Below are positions 48,324 through 59,830 of a DNA stretch of 64,000 bases, in pieces; position 1 is the first letter of the stretch; every line of letters starts with the position of its first letter. The notes beneath the pieces are model-generated. The model did not search any database, was not told the origin of the DNA, and was given only the letters and a program-made list of their open reading frames with translations. The stretch comes from Ampelomyces quisqualis (lineage: Eukaryota > Ascomycota > Dothideomycetes > Pleosporales > Phaeosphaeriaceae), in the NCBI GenBank assembly GCA_018398575.1, contig JAGTXZ010000008.1:1178001-1242000 (forward strand). The letters run 5' to 3'. The translations under genes and the position numbers were made by a program.

Positions 48324-48345
48324 ATTATTCCTTTTCCTCTAGAAT
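48324..48345 (-). promoter_or_regulatory. Polypurine tract of C
   Basis: The plus strand ATTATTCCTTTTCCTCT is purine-rich on minus and abuts the LTR, so the 3' end of C is on the left. Confidence 0.75.
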
Positions 48346-48469
48346 TGCTGTCCTAGCAATTTATATAATATTAGGTCTTGTTAGCGCGTGCTTAACGTTG
48401 TTGTTATAAGGGCTGTTGTTATACTAAAGCTAAAACTCTAGGTAAATCTAAGAGGTAGCTAGTAGCTAT

Positions 48470-49665
48470 AGTAATAGCAGAATTATAGCAGAACTTTGTG
48501 TACCTAATTCTTTCTGCTTCCTTAGAAACAATTACATTACTATTACTACTATACTATCTCTTAGCTCTACGCTATTGCAACTCTGTTGCCCCTATATTAA
48601 TTACTATAAGTACTACACCTGTGCTGCCTACTACCTCTACTATTTTTATAAGTAGTGTAACGCTAGCGTTGCAACGTTACTAACCTAGCGTTTAGGCTAC
48701 GCCTGTTGCCTGCTGCAGTAGCGTCTCTAATATTAAGCTAGCTAAGCTAGTTTGCCTATATTGTGCTAAGAGTCTAAAGATTAATAGCACAGCGTGCAAC
48801 TACGTCTCTAGCAGCCTGTAGTGCAATAGGTGCGCCTATAAGAAGAAGTTCTACACTCTAGTACTACTAAGTTTTATTAAGAGCTAGAATACTCTATACT
48901 AGCAGTAGCAGCGCTTTACTACTAATAAGGCTAGAGTAGACTTAGATGTTAATGCGTAAGAGACAGCGTTGCGCTAGTAGACTACCTTAGTAGAGCTTTT
49001 CTTCTATAAGAAGGTTAAGTTTAGAGGTTGCTATTAGCCTAAGGGCAATAAGATCTAAATCCTGCAGGTTAAAGTAACTAACTGCCTCTCTACTATAGTA
49101 GAAGGTATCCTTAATCTCTTGCAGGCCTAGGTAAGTTATTTTTCTCTTTTCTTACAGTTGCTGCGCTGTTGTTCTAACGTTGTCTAGGCTAATCTGCTGC
49201 TACTTAGTAAGGCTAACACGTAGTCTAATTCTAACCTTAATTTAGAGAGCGCTGCTAGTAACTAGGGCTCTAATTCTAGGAGGCGCAAAGAGCAGGAGAA
49301 GGAGAGAGATAAAACTTCTTCTCCTTAGAGCCCTACCTCTACGCCCTCTCTCTCTAAAGAAAAGAGCAAGGCTAAAGGTAAGGCTAAGGCTAAGGCTAAG
49401 GCTAAGGCCCCTAGGAAACACCTAGCTAAGTCCTAGCTATCTAGGCAGCCTCTTTTTAAGTGCCCTGCTACTAAGGGCAAGCTAAAGCGCTCTTAACGCG
49501 CTGCTACTACACTATTAACTTGCAAGCTAGTAGGTAATCTAGGTAAAGCTGCTGCAGAGAGGCAGAAAGGTGTAAGAAAGGTTAAGGAGGAGGATAAGAA
49601 GAGTAGTAGAGACAAGTTCTCTATTCCTAAGGACCTAGATAACAAGAACTTCTTAGAGTAAGCTA
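48470..49665 (+). pseudogene. Antisense Cys-cluster/basic ORF of C
   Basis: A plus-strand frame opposite to C pol, open from about 48470 (ATG at 48498, not certainly the start) to the stop near 49667. The Cys cluster VCLYCAKSLKINSTACN, then CNRCAYKKKFY (48750-48850) gives C-x2-C-x11-C-x9-C-x2-C. A Gln-rich stretch and helix follow. Then come a Ser-rich acidic/basic linker (RRRKEQEKERDKTSSP at 49280), a Lys-Ala repeat KAKGKAKAKAKAKAPRKH (49375-49425) and a charged tail (KVKEEDKKSSRDKFS at 49575). The (Lys-Ala)n tract and basic tail suggest DNA or RNA binding and nuclear targeting. The same arrangement occurs in A1 and A2, with different sequences. Confidence 0.65.
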
Positions 49666-49789
49666 GCGTTTATGCTTAGTTGCGCTACTTAGGCGCTAGT
49701 GTTGCGCTGCTAAGGCGCCTAGTTTTTTCTTTTTTCTTTTTTCCTTTGTTTTTCCTTTTGTTTTTTCTGTATATTAATTTGTAATAATA

Positions 49790-52700
49790 ATTAATCTCCT
49801 TTCTAGTTATACTTCTCTATAAGTAATTTATCTATGTCTTTTTAATTAACCTACTTGTTATATTCTAGTAGCTAGCCTTTCTATTTAACTAGGTAATTTA
49901 CTAAACGTCTGTTGCGCTGCTTTACTAGGACAGCTTTAACCTTATAGCGTTGCCTTAGCTTATTACTATTGTCTAGGTTAACAGGCCTAAGTAGGATTTA
50001 TTCTTCCCCCTCTCTTAACACAAACAGCTAGAGTAAGAACGTATAGAATACAAGGTAAACTTTTATATATAATAGGAGTAAGATTCTAAAAGCTTGTAAG
50101 CTAATTTGCTTATCTAATAAAAAGGAGCCTATCTAGCGTAGTAATAGCTTTTTGCTAGCGCTGCGCAAGCGTAGATGCTTTGTTAATAAGAGGATCTTAT
50201 TTCTTAGCTTAAACCTTTAGGGCCTATATTTCTTGTTGTAGTATTGTTCTTAGTATTGTAAACTTTTATTCTAGTAATTAGCTAAAGCGTCTTAAGTTTG
50301 CATAAGCTTCTGCAACCTTTCTTTAATGCTAAGAACTTTAGTAGGCGCTGTTAGCTTGCAGTTAAGGCGCAAGTAGAACCTATAGTAGGCAAAGAATAGA
50401 AATACTCCTAATGTAGCCTGTCTAGTATTGTTATATATAAACTCTGCTAGTAACAGAAGGTGTACCTAATTATTAGGTTAATTGCCTATAAAAGTCCTTA
50501 AGTATTGCTCTAGTGTTTAATTTTAACGCTCTATTTAGCTATCTGTTTGCAGATAGAAGGCAGTACTAAGCTAGCGCTTTACCTTTGCTACAAAGTAGAA
50601 GTCTGCCTAGAACTAAGAAGTAAAGACACTCTCTTAATCTAATACAATACCTTTAGGCAAGCTAAAGAATTGTACAACGTGTTCTAAGAACAGATCTGCT
50701 AATTGTAAGGCAGTAACTATTTTTTATGTAAAGATATACTTAGCTATTTTTGTGTACCTGTTAACTATAACAAGTATTACGTTATACATAACGCTGTAGC
50801 GCTTAGTAAGCAGCAGGCCTATAACAAAATCTATTATAATTTCTTGCTATAGTCTCTAAGGTTAAGGAAGCGCGTTTAACACGCTAGCAGGGCGCTGCTT
50901 AAGCAACTTTGTGCCTTAGTACACTAAGCAAGAGTTAATGTACTTCTTAAGCTCTTTCTTAAGTCTAGGCTAATAGTAGTATTAGGCTACAAGCTCAAGC
51001 GTTTTAGCCTGCCTAAAATAGCTAGCAAGTAGATTGTTGTAATATAGCTTAAGGAGCTTAGCCCTAAAAGCTAGCTCTAGTAGAATATATAGTTAGTTCT
51101 TAAACTAAAGGCTACCTAAAGCGTTAAGCTTCTAGTGCCTTAGGCATTTGCTAGCGCCTTAACAGGTAGACGCTAGGGATTTAACGTCCCTGCGTATTAC
51201 AACTACTTCTAGGTTATTCTGTTGTACTTGTACATAGATCTTAAAGAAGGACTTAGAGGGTTTCTTATAAGCTAACCTCTCTAAGGCTGCAGCTTTTACT
51301 TGTAACTGCGTAACCCTTTAGGCTATTACTAGTCTGCTCTTAGGAATCTTCTAATTAAAGCTGTAGCTCCTAGCTGTTGCCTTAACGCTGTGCGTTAGGC
51401 TTTGTAACTACGTAACCCTGTAGGTTATTACTAGTCTGCTCTTAGGGTTCTCTTAATTAAGGCTGTAGCTTATAGCTGTCGCCTTAACGCTGTGCGCTAG
51501 GCTTATAGAAACATCTTTATTAAGATATAGAGTGCCTACTTGCTATTAAGCTGTTATCTAGCTTTTTACTAACGCTAGCTTCTTACTAGGTAGCTTAGCT
51601 TAGGTTCTTGCTAGCTGCAACTTCTTTTGCAGTGCTAGCAACATATCTAATAGTTAAACATCTAGCGTATTGCTGTTGTCTATAGGTTGCCTTAAAGGCC
51701 TATCTACAGGATTTGTCTTTTTAGACTAATGCTTAATCTTAAAGTTGTAAGCAGCTAGCTTTATTGCCTAGCTAGCCTGTCTCTTAGACAGAGTTAACGT
51801 GCCTATAAAGCCGCGTAGGTTGTTATAGTCCGTCTATATTTCTAACTAAATTGCTAGCCTCTTAACGTAGTAATACTAGTGCTGCACTGCTGCAACATTA
51901 GCAAGGAGCTCTAGGTTGTACATATAGTAGTTCCTTTCTGTAGGCAAGAGCTTCCTTAACTAGAAGGCTACAGGGTGCTAGTTTCTATCTGCATAGAGTT
52001 AGGAGAAGATGCCTACTACTCCCTAAATAGAGGCATTAGTTTCTAACTTAGATAGAAGTGTATATTTATAGTGTTGTAGGATAGGCATAGTTGCAAACCT
52101 GTTGCATAGCTAGCGCTTTGCTTTCTCTGTAGCGTTAGGCTAGTTAAAAGAACTAGACTTCTTCTCTTAAACTAATTCTTTTAAGAGATTAGTAATTAGG
52201 CTTATAATAACAAAGAAACTCTGTATAAAGCGTTAATAGAAGTTTATAAAGCCTAGAAAGACTTAAACATTCTTAAAGGACGTTAGCGTAGGCTAATTAA
52301 TAACTGTGTAAACCTGTTCTAGATCTATTGTAACGCTGTTAAGGCGCACAATAAACCCTAGGAACTTAACTTAGTTAGTAGTAAAGGTATACTTTTTTAA
52401 GTTAATAAAAAGACTATATTCTCTTAGCTTAGCAAGTACTTTTCTTACCTGTTCCTAATAATCCTCTCTCTTTTAAGAAAAGATTAGAATATTATTAAGA
52501 TAGACAACACAAAAGATATCTAAATATAGAGCTAAGGCTCTGTTAATATACTTCTAGAACGTAGCAGGCGCGTTAGTTAGCCTAAAGGGTATAACTATGT
52601 ACTTAAAGTAGCTGTATTGCGTGCAAAACGCTGTCTTCTACTTATTGCCTTGCTAGATCCTAATCTAGTAATACGCGTTCTTAAGATTAAGCTTAGTAAA

Positions 52701-53640
52701 CTTTACTAATCTATAGAGCTAATTAAGGGTTTTCTTAATCAAAGGAAGAGCTAGTCTGTTCTTCTTAGTAACTTAATTAAGGCCTTAATAATCTACGCAA
52801 AGGCGTAGCGTTCTATCTTTTTTAAGTACAAATAGAATAGGTGCCCCTGCAGGGCTTATACTTTCTTAGATCTAGCCTAGGCTTTGCGCTGTTGCTAAGT
52901 AGTTGCGCAGCACGCTTAGCTCCTTTAGTAAGAGGTTATAGAGCAGCCTATATAGAGCTGTAGTTCCTTCTTCTAACTTAATAGCGTAGTTACCTCTATA
53001 GTGCTACAGCAGCGCGTTAGCAGCGTTACTATTTGCAACATCTTTAAAATCCTTAAGTTTAATAGGCTACAATAGGCATTTAGCAGAGAAAGATTATAGA
53101 CTGCCTACTAAGACTGCGTACACGCTTAGCTTGTTATAAAGAGATTCTATAAAAGTTTTTACGTCTTTAACTCTTGTTGTATTAGTATTAAGCTTGTAGC
53201 GCTACTGCTTTAACTTACAGTTAATAACAACGCGCTTTTCTTTTAGGCTTAGTAGACTTAAAATAACAGGTTATGCTGCATTAGTAATCCTGTATAGAAT
53301 AGTAGTAAAGAACTTAGTTACGCTCTAGTTGTCCTTTATTGTTAGATAAGCTTAATAAGCGTAAAAGCTAGGCACAGTGCTTAAGTTAGGCAAGCAGATA
53401 GTTAGTAGCGCAGCGCTGTTAATACAAGAGAGATCCTTAAGTAAGGCAACTCTTTTGTTAATAGTGCTAAGTTCTGTACTACAGTTAATTAGGATTTGTG
53501 TAGGCTGCACAGCGCTGTTATTACGCAGCGTCTTAAGTACTTTAATACAATCCTCTTATTATAGTAGAACTTAAGCTGTTAAGAAGGAGGCTTCTTTTAG
53601 GCCTACTTGTTTTTTGTTTGTATTGCGTTTGAACTAGTAA
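49790..53640 (-). pseudogene. C pol: protease, RT, RNase H, integrase, chromodomain
   Basis: Minus strand. Protease lies near 53500-53100. The RT at 52950-52300 includes KFTKLNLKNAYYQIRI, KYIVIPFGLTNAPATFQKYI and VYLNNILIFS (NN at 52491-52496; DD expected). RNase H at 52100-51700 includes HPVAFQLRKLLPTERNY. The integrase core at 50900-50500 includes EIIIDFVIGLLLTKRY and LPKGIVLDQESVFTSQF, and STAFYLQTDSQ is near 50560. The C-terminal domain is near 50150 (RLRSASKKLLLRQIG). The chromodomain at 49930-49800 reads KVKAVLVKQRNRRLVNYLVK, with Trp lost. The pol end and the plus-strand ORF end face each other about 120 bp apart. Confidence 0.9.
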
Positions 53641-54745
53641 CAGAAGAAGAGCTGTTAAGCCTTAATCTACACTCTCTAGCCTAATAGCCTATCTTGCTGT
53701 AATAGTAGTAGGCGTTAGTTAGCTTTAGGCTTAGGTTTGTAGTGCTAGCAACACAACGTTATAGAGCTGTTGCGTCTAGTTTAGGCTGCAAAGTTTTTCC
53801 TGTACTAGGCGTTCTATGTGTGTAATAGTGTAGTAATAGTATACTACTACTATAGCGTAAGTTGTCTTCTAGCGTTACAGCGCGTTTAATAAGTTCTCTG
53901 TAGGTAGTAGAAAACTTAGTGTAGTTAGAGAGAGCTACTCTAATCTTTAAGTAGAGTTTGCTGTACAAGTGCATTACTAGGTGTTTCTGCTTGTAAGGAA
54001 GATTTACCTAATTTTCTAAAGTAGATAAATAGGCTGCAAATTTGTTTACTGTTTAGCTGTCCTTTTAAGATGCCTTTTAATACTGTATAGTAACTTAAAG
54101 CTCTCTATTTATAGGGCTCTTAATCTAATTAAGTAGAAAAGACATTATATTGCGCTACGCTAGCATTTTGCTGTTGTCTTTCTATTCTTTTTGTATCTAT
54201 ATCTGTTAAAACGTAGTTTGTAGGTACTAGAAGGTAAAGGCAATCTTTTAGTCCTTAAGCTAAAAGGCTAAGAGATCTAATTAAAAGGCAATAGATAGCC
54301 TAGCCTTAAAGTCCTAATACTCCCTAATTCTCTTGCCTTTAAAGACAAAGATTTTCTTAATCTTTAGCCTGCGCCCTAGTAGCGCTAATAGGTTAAGTTA
54401 AGGGCGTCGCGCTAGTAGAAACGTGTCGCGTCTAACTAGAGGGGTTAGTAGATCTAGTTTATTTAGAGCGCCTAAAGGCTGTTTAGAAGGGGAAAGAGGC
54501 TGTTTACCTGCTAATAATTGCTCCTATTAGCGTACTTCCTTCTCTAGAGTCTAAATCTTAGCTTGCTCCTTAAGCTCTTAGCGCTAGCGCTTTAGCTGCG
54601 CTAAGGGTTTGCTTAGGCTAAGTATTAATTTCTTATTAGGAGTGTTTTTCCTTAATAGGTTAGCTAGTAGGCTTAGAGGCAGATCCTAATCTATTGTTAT
54701 TAGGTAACTAAGCTGCTATCCTTTTGCAAGAGAAAGGAATTAAAA
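53640..54745 (-). pseudogene. C gag
   Basis: The minus-strand frame starts near the 5' LTR. N-terminal coiled coil and Gln-rich region (54600-54480: EQAKIQTLEKEV), then capsid-type helices (IREYQDFKARLSIAFQ near 54320; KFAAYLSTLENQV near 54010). The 71-codon intact stretch 53759-53974 contains MHLYSKLYLKIRVALSNYTK and LIKRAVTLEDNLRY. A degenerate knuckle follows (YYYSKIGYQARECRL near 53690; CxxCxxxGHxxxxC expected). The order gag then pol confirms minus orientation. Confidence 0.85.
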
Positions 54746-54746
54746 C

Positions 54747-55028
54747 TGTAAGAGGTTTGTATAGTAGCAAAGTTACAAGATAACAATAGTAGTATAGGTA
54801 GAAGTAAGTTAATTTCTGTTCTGCTACTTTAGTGCAGAACTGCTCTTTTGTAAATACAACTAGACGCGTGTTCTTATAACTAGAATGTACTAGGTCTACG
54901 CTAGCGTAGCGCTATTAAGACGCTAGGGCAGCTGTACGCGTTCTACGCGTAAAGACGCTAGGGTAGCGTTGTTGTAGCGCAGGCGCATTGCCGCGCGACC
55001 AACAGCTCTACGCTGTAGCATCCTTACA
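54747..55028 (-). repeat. 5' LTR of C (282 bp)
   Basis: TGTAAGAGGTTTGTATAG...GCATCCTTACA, followed by TTAGC. It is the better preserved of the pair. Confidence 0.95.
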
Positions 55029-55033
55029 TTAGC

Positions 55034-57097
55034 TAAGTTAATTACGTTACAGCTCTAAGTCTCTTTTTAGAGTCTAGAGTTAACTCTAAAAAAGACTTAT
55101 TCTTCTTATATCTATTAGCTTCTTTATTGTTATAGTGCTTCTTGCACTCTAGTTATAAGTAGAACTACTAGGTATAGTTTATACAGCTGCTGTTAACAAG
55201 CATTCTGTTAGATATACTTTTTTTCTCTAATACGTTAAAAAAACTTTTTACACTTTGTTTGTTATATAGGTAGTTTATGTAAGTATTCTTAGAGCAATTG
55301 TACTATTAGTACCTATAAAGTTTTTTCTACTTAGAAAAGTATTAGTAGACTTTACTACTATAATATATTAGGCAGTAGTTACTATTGCACTCTGTTTATA
55401 ATAGAAGTCTGTGTTTTAGATTATAATAATCTTATAGGTATCTGTTTACAAGTAGGATTTAATGCAATTTGTTTGCCTTCTTATCTTAGTATTTTGCAAG
55501 TATAAAGTTTAGTACTAATACTTGCCTATTATTAGTATAGTATATCTGCTTTGTGTGTAAGTTACAGCACGTCTTATATAGTCTATCTATGTCTGCCTCT
55601 TAATATAGTCTTCTAACTGTTGCATTCTAGCGCACTAGTTTAGAGCTATCTAGTAGTAAGTGTCTCTAGCTTATCTAGTGTAAGTTCTTAGTCTTCTTAG
55701 GTATTATAGACTCTTATAGTCTCTTGTAGATTCTATGTTCTATAGACTCTGTTTTCTAGGTATAGCAATTATTTCCTCTTTATAACTCTATTTATATTTA
55801 GAAAGTACTTATTTATCTAAAAGATATAATATGCTTGTAAAGATTAGTAATATTGTTTTATATATTTTTAGTTAACCTTATTAGTTTAGTTATACTAGTT
55901 GTAAATATTTTATTACGTTTGTAGTAAAAGTAATCTTATTTGTTAGAATTATTTAATATTATAGTTCTGTTTCTAGTTATAGGATAACACAGCGTTAGTT
56001 AAGACCTAGCTATTAGATAATATAGTAGAGGTGTCTTTTATTTATCTTACTATTAGTAGTCTTTTAGTTATTTAGACAATAGGTTAATTCTTAATCACAA
56101 TCTATTCTTTAACACTTTAATCTAAAGCGTTAGTTAACACGTTAAGCTAGCGTGTAACTTTGTTCTTAATGTAACAGTCTTGTGTATAGTGTCTAACCTT
56201 ATTACAGTTATAACAGGTAATCTTGTTCTTATTAAGCCTATCCTCTTATAGTTGTTTCCTTAAGTAACTTTTCTATTCTAGGCCTTTTTTAAGGTTGTCT
56301 AAGTGCATAGCTTTAGGTCTATACTTTAAGTATACTTCTAGTAGGCGTAGTTAGTAAGTTTCTTATCTTAGGTAGTAGCGCTATTATTCTTTGTTTAGTT
56401 GTGTTTGTTTCTAATATCTTTTGTTTAAGTAAAATTCTTTATATTCTTGTAGTAGACGCAAGAAGTATAACCTATCTTTAAGTGCTAATCTGTAGAGTTT
56501 ATTATTTAGGCAAATAGCTTTATTCTAAAGTTCTTTAAGAGTAGTAATATGTATTCTGCTGCGCATAAGCTTAGCTTATACAGCAGCCTTAAGGCCTTGT
56601 TTGTATATACGCATTAGAGAAGTGTTATCCTACTAGATTTATTTAGTATATTATTAAAAAACATTAGTATAGTTAGCACCTAATTAGGTTTGTTTTAGAC
56701 TTTAGATTTTTTGTTCTATAATTACAAATTCTTTAAAAGGTAAGAAGATCTGCTGCAAGCATGTCTTAAACGCTTGCTAGTCTTCTATAAGGTTAGTATT
56801 ATTTGCGTTTGTAATATTGTTGTCTATATACTTTTAAATAATTAGAAGTACTTATTTCTTAGCGTTACCTTTTATATAAGTTGTAGCAAGAATAACTTTG
56901 TTGTTATTCTTAATCTTATCTCTTTCTACGTAGAAGTGCTTGTTAAACTAGACTCTAATATAAGATCTAGGTCTTAAGTTTGTTGCAGTCTCTATAGTAG
57001 AGATTAGGTTTATTAACCTTAAGTCTAGGTTGTTCTACTTAGAAGTGCTTAAGTATATCTATTGCAATATTACTGCTTATTATAAAAGTGTTTAAAG
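55034..57097 (-). pseudogene. A1 gag and gag-protease spacer
   Basis: On the minus strand, from the 5' LTR leftwards, gag is read at about 57000-56150 with an intact-looking zinc knuckle CYNCNKVRHYTQDC at about 56210. The CCHC pattern survives apart from a Gly-to-Arg change. The spacer at 55730-55060 has a small Cys/His region (TECNSNYCLIYY near 55390), resembling the conserved C---C--H segment that precedes the protease in many fungal gypsy elements. The spacer is absent from A2. The rest of the polyprotein resumes at 48041 beyond element C. Confidence 0.82.
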
Positions 57098-57560
57098 TGT
57101 TAAGACTATTAGTCTAGTAGTAAACAATAAAAATACTAGTGTAGACTAGAAGTATAGCTAAAGTTAGTTTTTGTAGATAGGTGCAGAGTTGCTTTAGATA
57201 CAAAGAGTATTATTACTAAGACAGTAAAGGCTAGAGCTTTCTAAAAAGAGTAATAATAGTTAAATAGCTAGTTACTAACTTAAGCGTCTATAACATAAGT
57301 TAAATATAATAATTTATAAAAGTTTATTATAGTTCTTATATACTAAAGAGATTCTACCTTTGCTCTGTGTGCTCTGTAAGATTAAAGAGAGCAGAGAGAG
57401 TATTCTGCTCTGTTAGCTTTATGTTAAGCAAGAGAGCAGAAAGAGCAGCTTAGTCTAGTAACTAATTAGTAGTGCAGTGCAGAGTGTGCTCTCTAGTTAT
57501 TCTTGCTTAGAAGAGAGCGCTTTGGTAGGGCTAGGGCCTAGCAGCTTATAGGTTGTAACA
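57098..57560 (-). repeat. 5' LTR of A1 (463 bp)
   Basis: TGTTAAGAC...GGTTGTAACA, the partner of 11242-11704, followed by CTAGC (57561-57565) and by outer Z sequence collinear with inner Z from 14008. Confidence 0.93.
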
Positions 57561-58993
57561 CTAGCTAGCCTAGTTAATATACTCTAAATATATATTAGTC
57601 TTAAGTGCCTTATTTGCCTTAAGGCTCTGCAATTATAACCTTATTTGTCTTAATTAGCGTAATAGCTTCTGCAAACGCTTTTAACGCTACTAAAATAAAT
57701 GTTAAGTCTAGGTCCTTTTATTTTACTAATACAGCGTCTATTTTAGACTTTAGTATTTCTTTTCTTAGTAAAAGAACTATATCTTTGCTTAATTTTTTTT
57801 AAAGCTTTATTTAGAGCACTAGTTGCACATATAGTCTGTATAAGCTAATATAGATTTTAGCCTAAATACTACGTAGTACTATTTAATTATCTGCTAGGCC
57901 TTTCTAATTAGTATTAGGTCTAGTTTTAATATAGTTTCTCTTAGCTTTTAGCTTAATTGCCTTGTACTTTGTACTATATATAAGTAGTAAGTTAAGGTTA
58001 TTAGTAAACATTTCTTTATCTAGCTACTAGAAATGCTATTAGATATATATTAATGTAAACTACTTAGTTTTCTTACTTTCTTTGCTTTTAAACAGCGTAG
58101 CCTTAAGCTAGGCTAGTATTAAAAATATTATAATACTCTATATCTTAGCGTAGTTAAATATATATACACTCTTAGCATTTATACTATTTAGCTCTTCTTA
58201 TAGTAGTACTATCTTACATCTTATTATTGTGTTAGCTTTAACTAATTAGAAGTTATCTGTTTAGCATAGCTAGTAGAACGTTAGGAAATTACCTTTAATG
58301 CCTAAAATCTTCTAGCTCTATAGGTCTTGTATAACTAGAGTTTAACGCAGTATAAACCTTACTATAATCTTCTCTTTTAACGCTATAAGCGCTATATACT
58401 TAAGAGAATCAAGCATATATTTAACTTCTTCTTATACCTTAGATAAGTAGGTGTCTTAGCTCTTTGCTATCGCTAGGCCTAATACCTTTCTTATTTCTCT
58501 TATATTTATAATTTTCTTAATACTTGCGTATATAAGGTTAGTAGTAGTAAACAGGTTAAAACTATCTATATTATTCCTCTTGCCTATAAAACAGTGCTAG
58601 TTTAAGAAGTTCTTATTATACTATAGTCTGCTAAGCGCTAGAGAGATAAAAATAAGTATCTTATAAAGACTCTTCTCTATTAGTATACCTAAGAGAGTCT
58701 AGGCTTTCTACTAATAACTATAGTTCTTACTTTAAATAGTCTTATATAAGTTACTTATAAGAGTATTCTTAGATTTATAGTTATAGAACTTATAAAATAT
58801 AATACGTTCTTATATTACTATATAGCTAGATATATTAAGAGTATCTTTTATACTTACTTTACTACTTCTTAATAATATTTTACGTGTAGTTATAAGTCTT
58901 ATAGTTTAGTAACTATTAATTACGCGTTTTACTTATATTATGTAGCTATATACAATTATAAATTAGCTAGCAGATAGTGCTAGATAATGCGTA
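57561..58993 (-). pseudogene. Outer Z: minus-strand ORF 1, C-terminal half
   Basis: Collinear with 14008-15435 of inner Z; the minus frame is again readable through Gln/Trp stops. It is interrupted at 58993 by MITE3, with TA on both sides. At the same point inner Z reads GTGCGCAGTTGCATTT without interruption. The product is not recognised. It supports ORF 1 as a real, conserved Z gene. Confidence 0.6.
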
Positions 58994-59828
58994 CGTTAGG
59001 AAAATTAAAGATTAATCCAATTAGCCTAATTGCTGCAACCTGCAGCAGCCTAACAGCAATACTGTCTATTAGACAATTTACTAAAGTTGCCCTACTTACT
59101 TCTAGTTGCTAGAAACCTAACAGTAACCTAACAGTAGGTTGGCTGTGTTGCCTGTATTACTAGTGTTGCTAGTGTTGCTAATGTTACTAATTTTACTCAC
59201 GTGACTGTATTGCTGTATTTTTATGATTACGTAAGTAACCTCGAAAAACAAAATATAGAGCGGAATTCCCTCTTTAAAATGCACTATTCAGAATTTTTGT
59301 AGCTGCTCTAGTTATTGAGATACAGCGCGTTAAAGTTGTAAACTTTTTCAAAAAAACTTGAAGTATGTTTAACACAATAGATCTACGCACCCACAATATA
59401 GCATATTATAATAAGATGTTCTAAGGTGAAATTTGCACTTTAGTTACTATTTTTTTAATAAAAAATATAATATCTTATCTAGTTAAAGTGCTAGAGCTTT
59501 AGCAAAAACAAGCCTTAGCAAAGAACTTTAAAACTCTACAAACTTTACTGCCTTGCATCTTAACAACAAGAGCAGCTATAAAAATTCTAAATAGTACATT
59601 TTAAAGAGGGCATTAAGCTCTATATTTAAGGTTTTTAGAATAATTACGTAATTGCGCGGGTGGGGCAGGTGGGTCTAGTGGATCAGGTGGATCACTTTGG
59701 GCGTTTTTGTCTAATTAGGCAGCTAGAACAAATAGGGGACCCTAGGGACAGTTAAGTACAGTCAAGAACTGTCTGGTTAACTGTTCTGATAGTGTCGCTA
59801 ATGTCGCCAACGTTGTATTTTCCTAACG
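58994..59828 (-). mobile_element. Z-family MITE3 (835 bp), inserted in outer Z
   Basis: CGTTAGGAAAA (58994) and TTTTCCTAACG (ending 59828), flanked by TA/TA (58992-58993, 59829-59830). The empty site is in inner Z at about 15440. It is collinear with MITE1. It is the best preserved MITE, with a CACGTG palindrome near 59198 and inverted internal arms around 59235-59330 and 59530-59640. It shows that the family inserts into its own large relative. Confidence 0.92.
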
Positions 59829-59830
59829 TA

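Larger units (their letters stand above)
48042..55028 (-). mobile_element. Ty3/gypsy element C, structurally complete
   Basis: This 6.99-kb element is bounded by 282-bp LTRs (48042-48323 and 54747-55028; TGTAAGAGG...CCTTACA). TTAGC is duplicated at 48037-48041 and 55029-55033. The empty site is preserved in A2 near 40078 (AAGCTTGGCTAAGTT). Gag and pol run on the minus strand. A plus-strand Cys-cluster ORF lies between the pol end and the left (3') LTR. It is inserted in the A1 protease region. Confidence 0.95.
11242..57560 (-). mobile_element. Ty3/gypsy element A1, split by inner Z and element C
   Basis: LTRs of 463 bp each lie at 11242-11704 and 57098-57560 (TGTTAAGAC...TTGTAACA), with CTAGC duplicated at 11237-11241 and 57561-57565. 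The empty site appears in inner Z near 14008. Minus orientation is shown by a purine tract next to the left LTR and by gag on the right. Without inner Z (13322-45848) and C (48042-55028) it is about 6.8 kb. Order from right to left: gag with zinc knuckle, Cys-containing spacer, protease, RT, RNase H, integrase, chromodomain, then an ORF in the opposite direction. Confidence 0.93.

Noticed and set aside
48498..48683. Short hydrophobic plus-strand ORF as a separate membrane protein
   Set aside because: It runs in frame into the Cys-cluster ORF of C through Gln-type stops, so it is treated as part of that larger ORF.
53377..53574. Open plus-strand frame of 65 codons
   Set aside because: Antisense to the protease/RT region of element C; no independent support.
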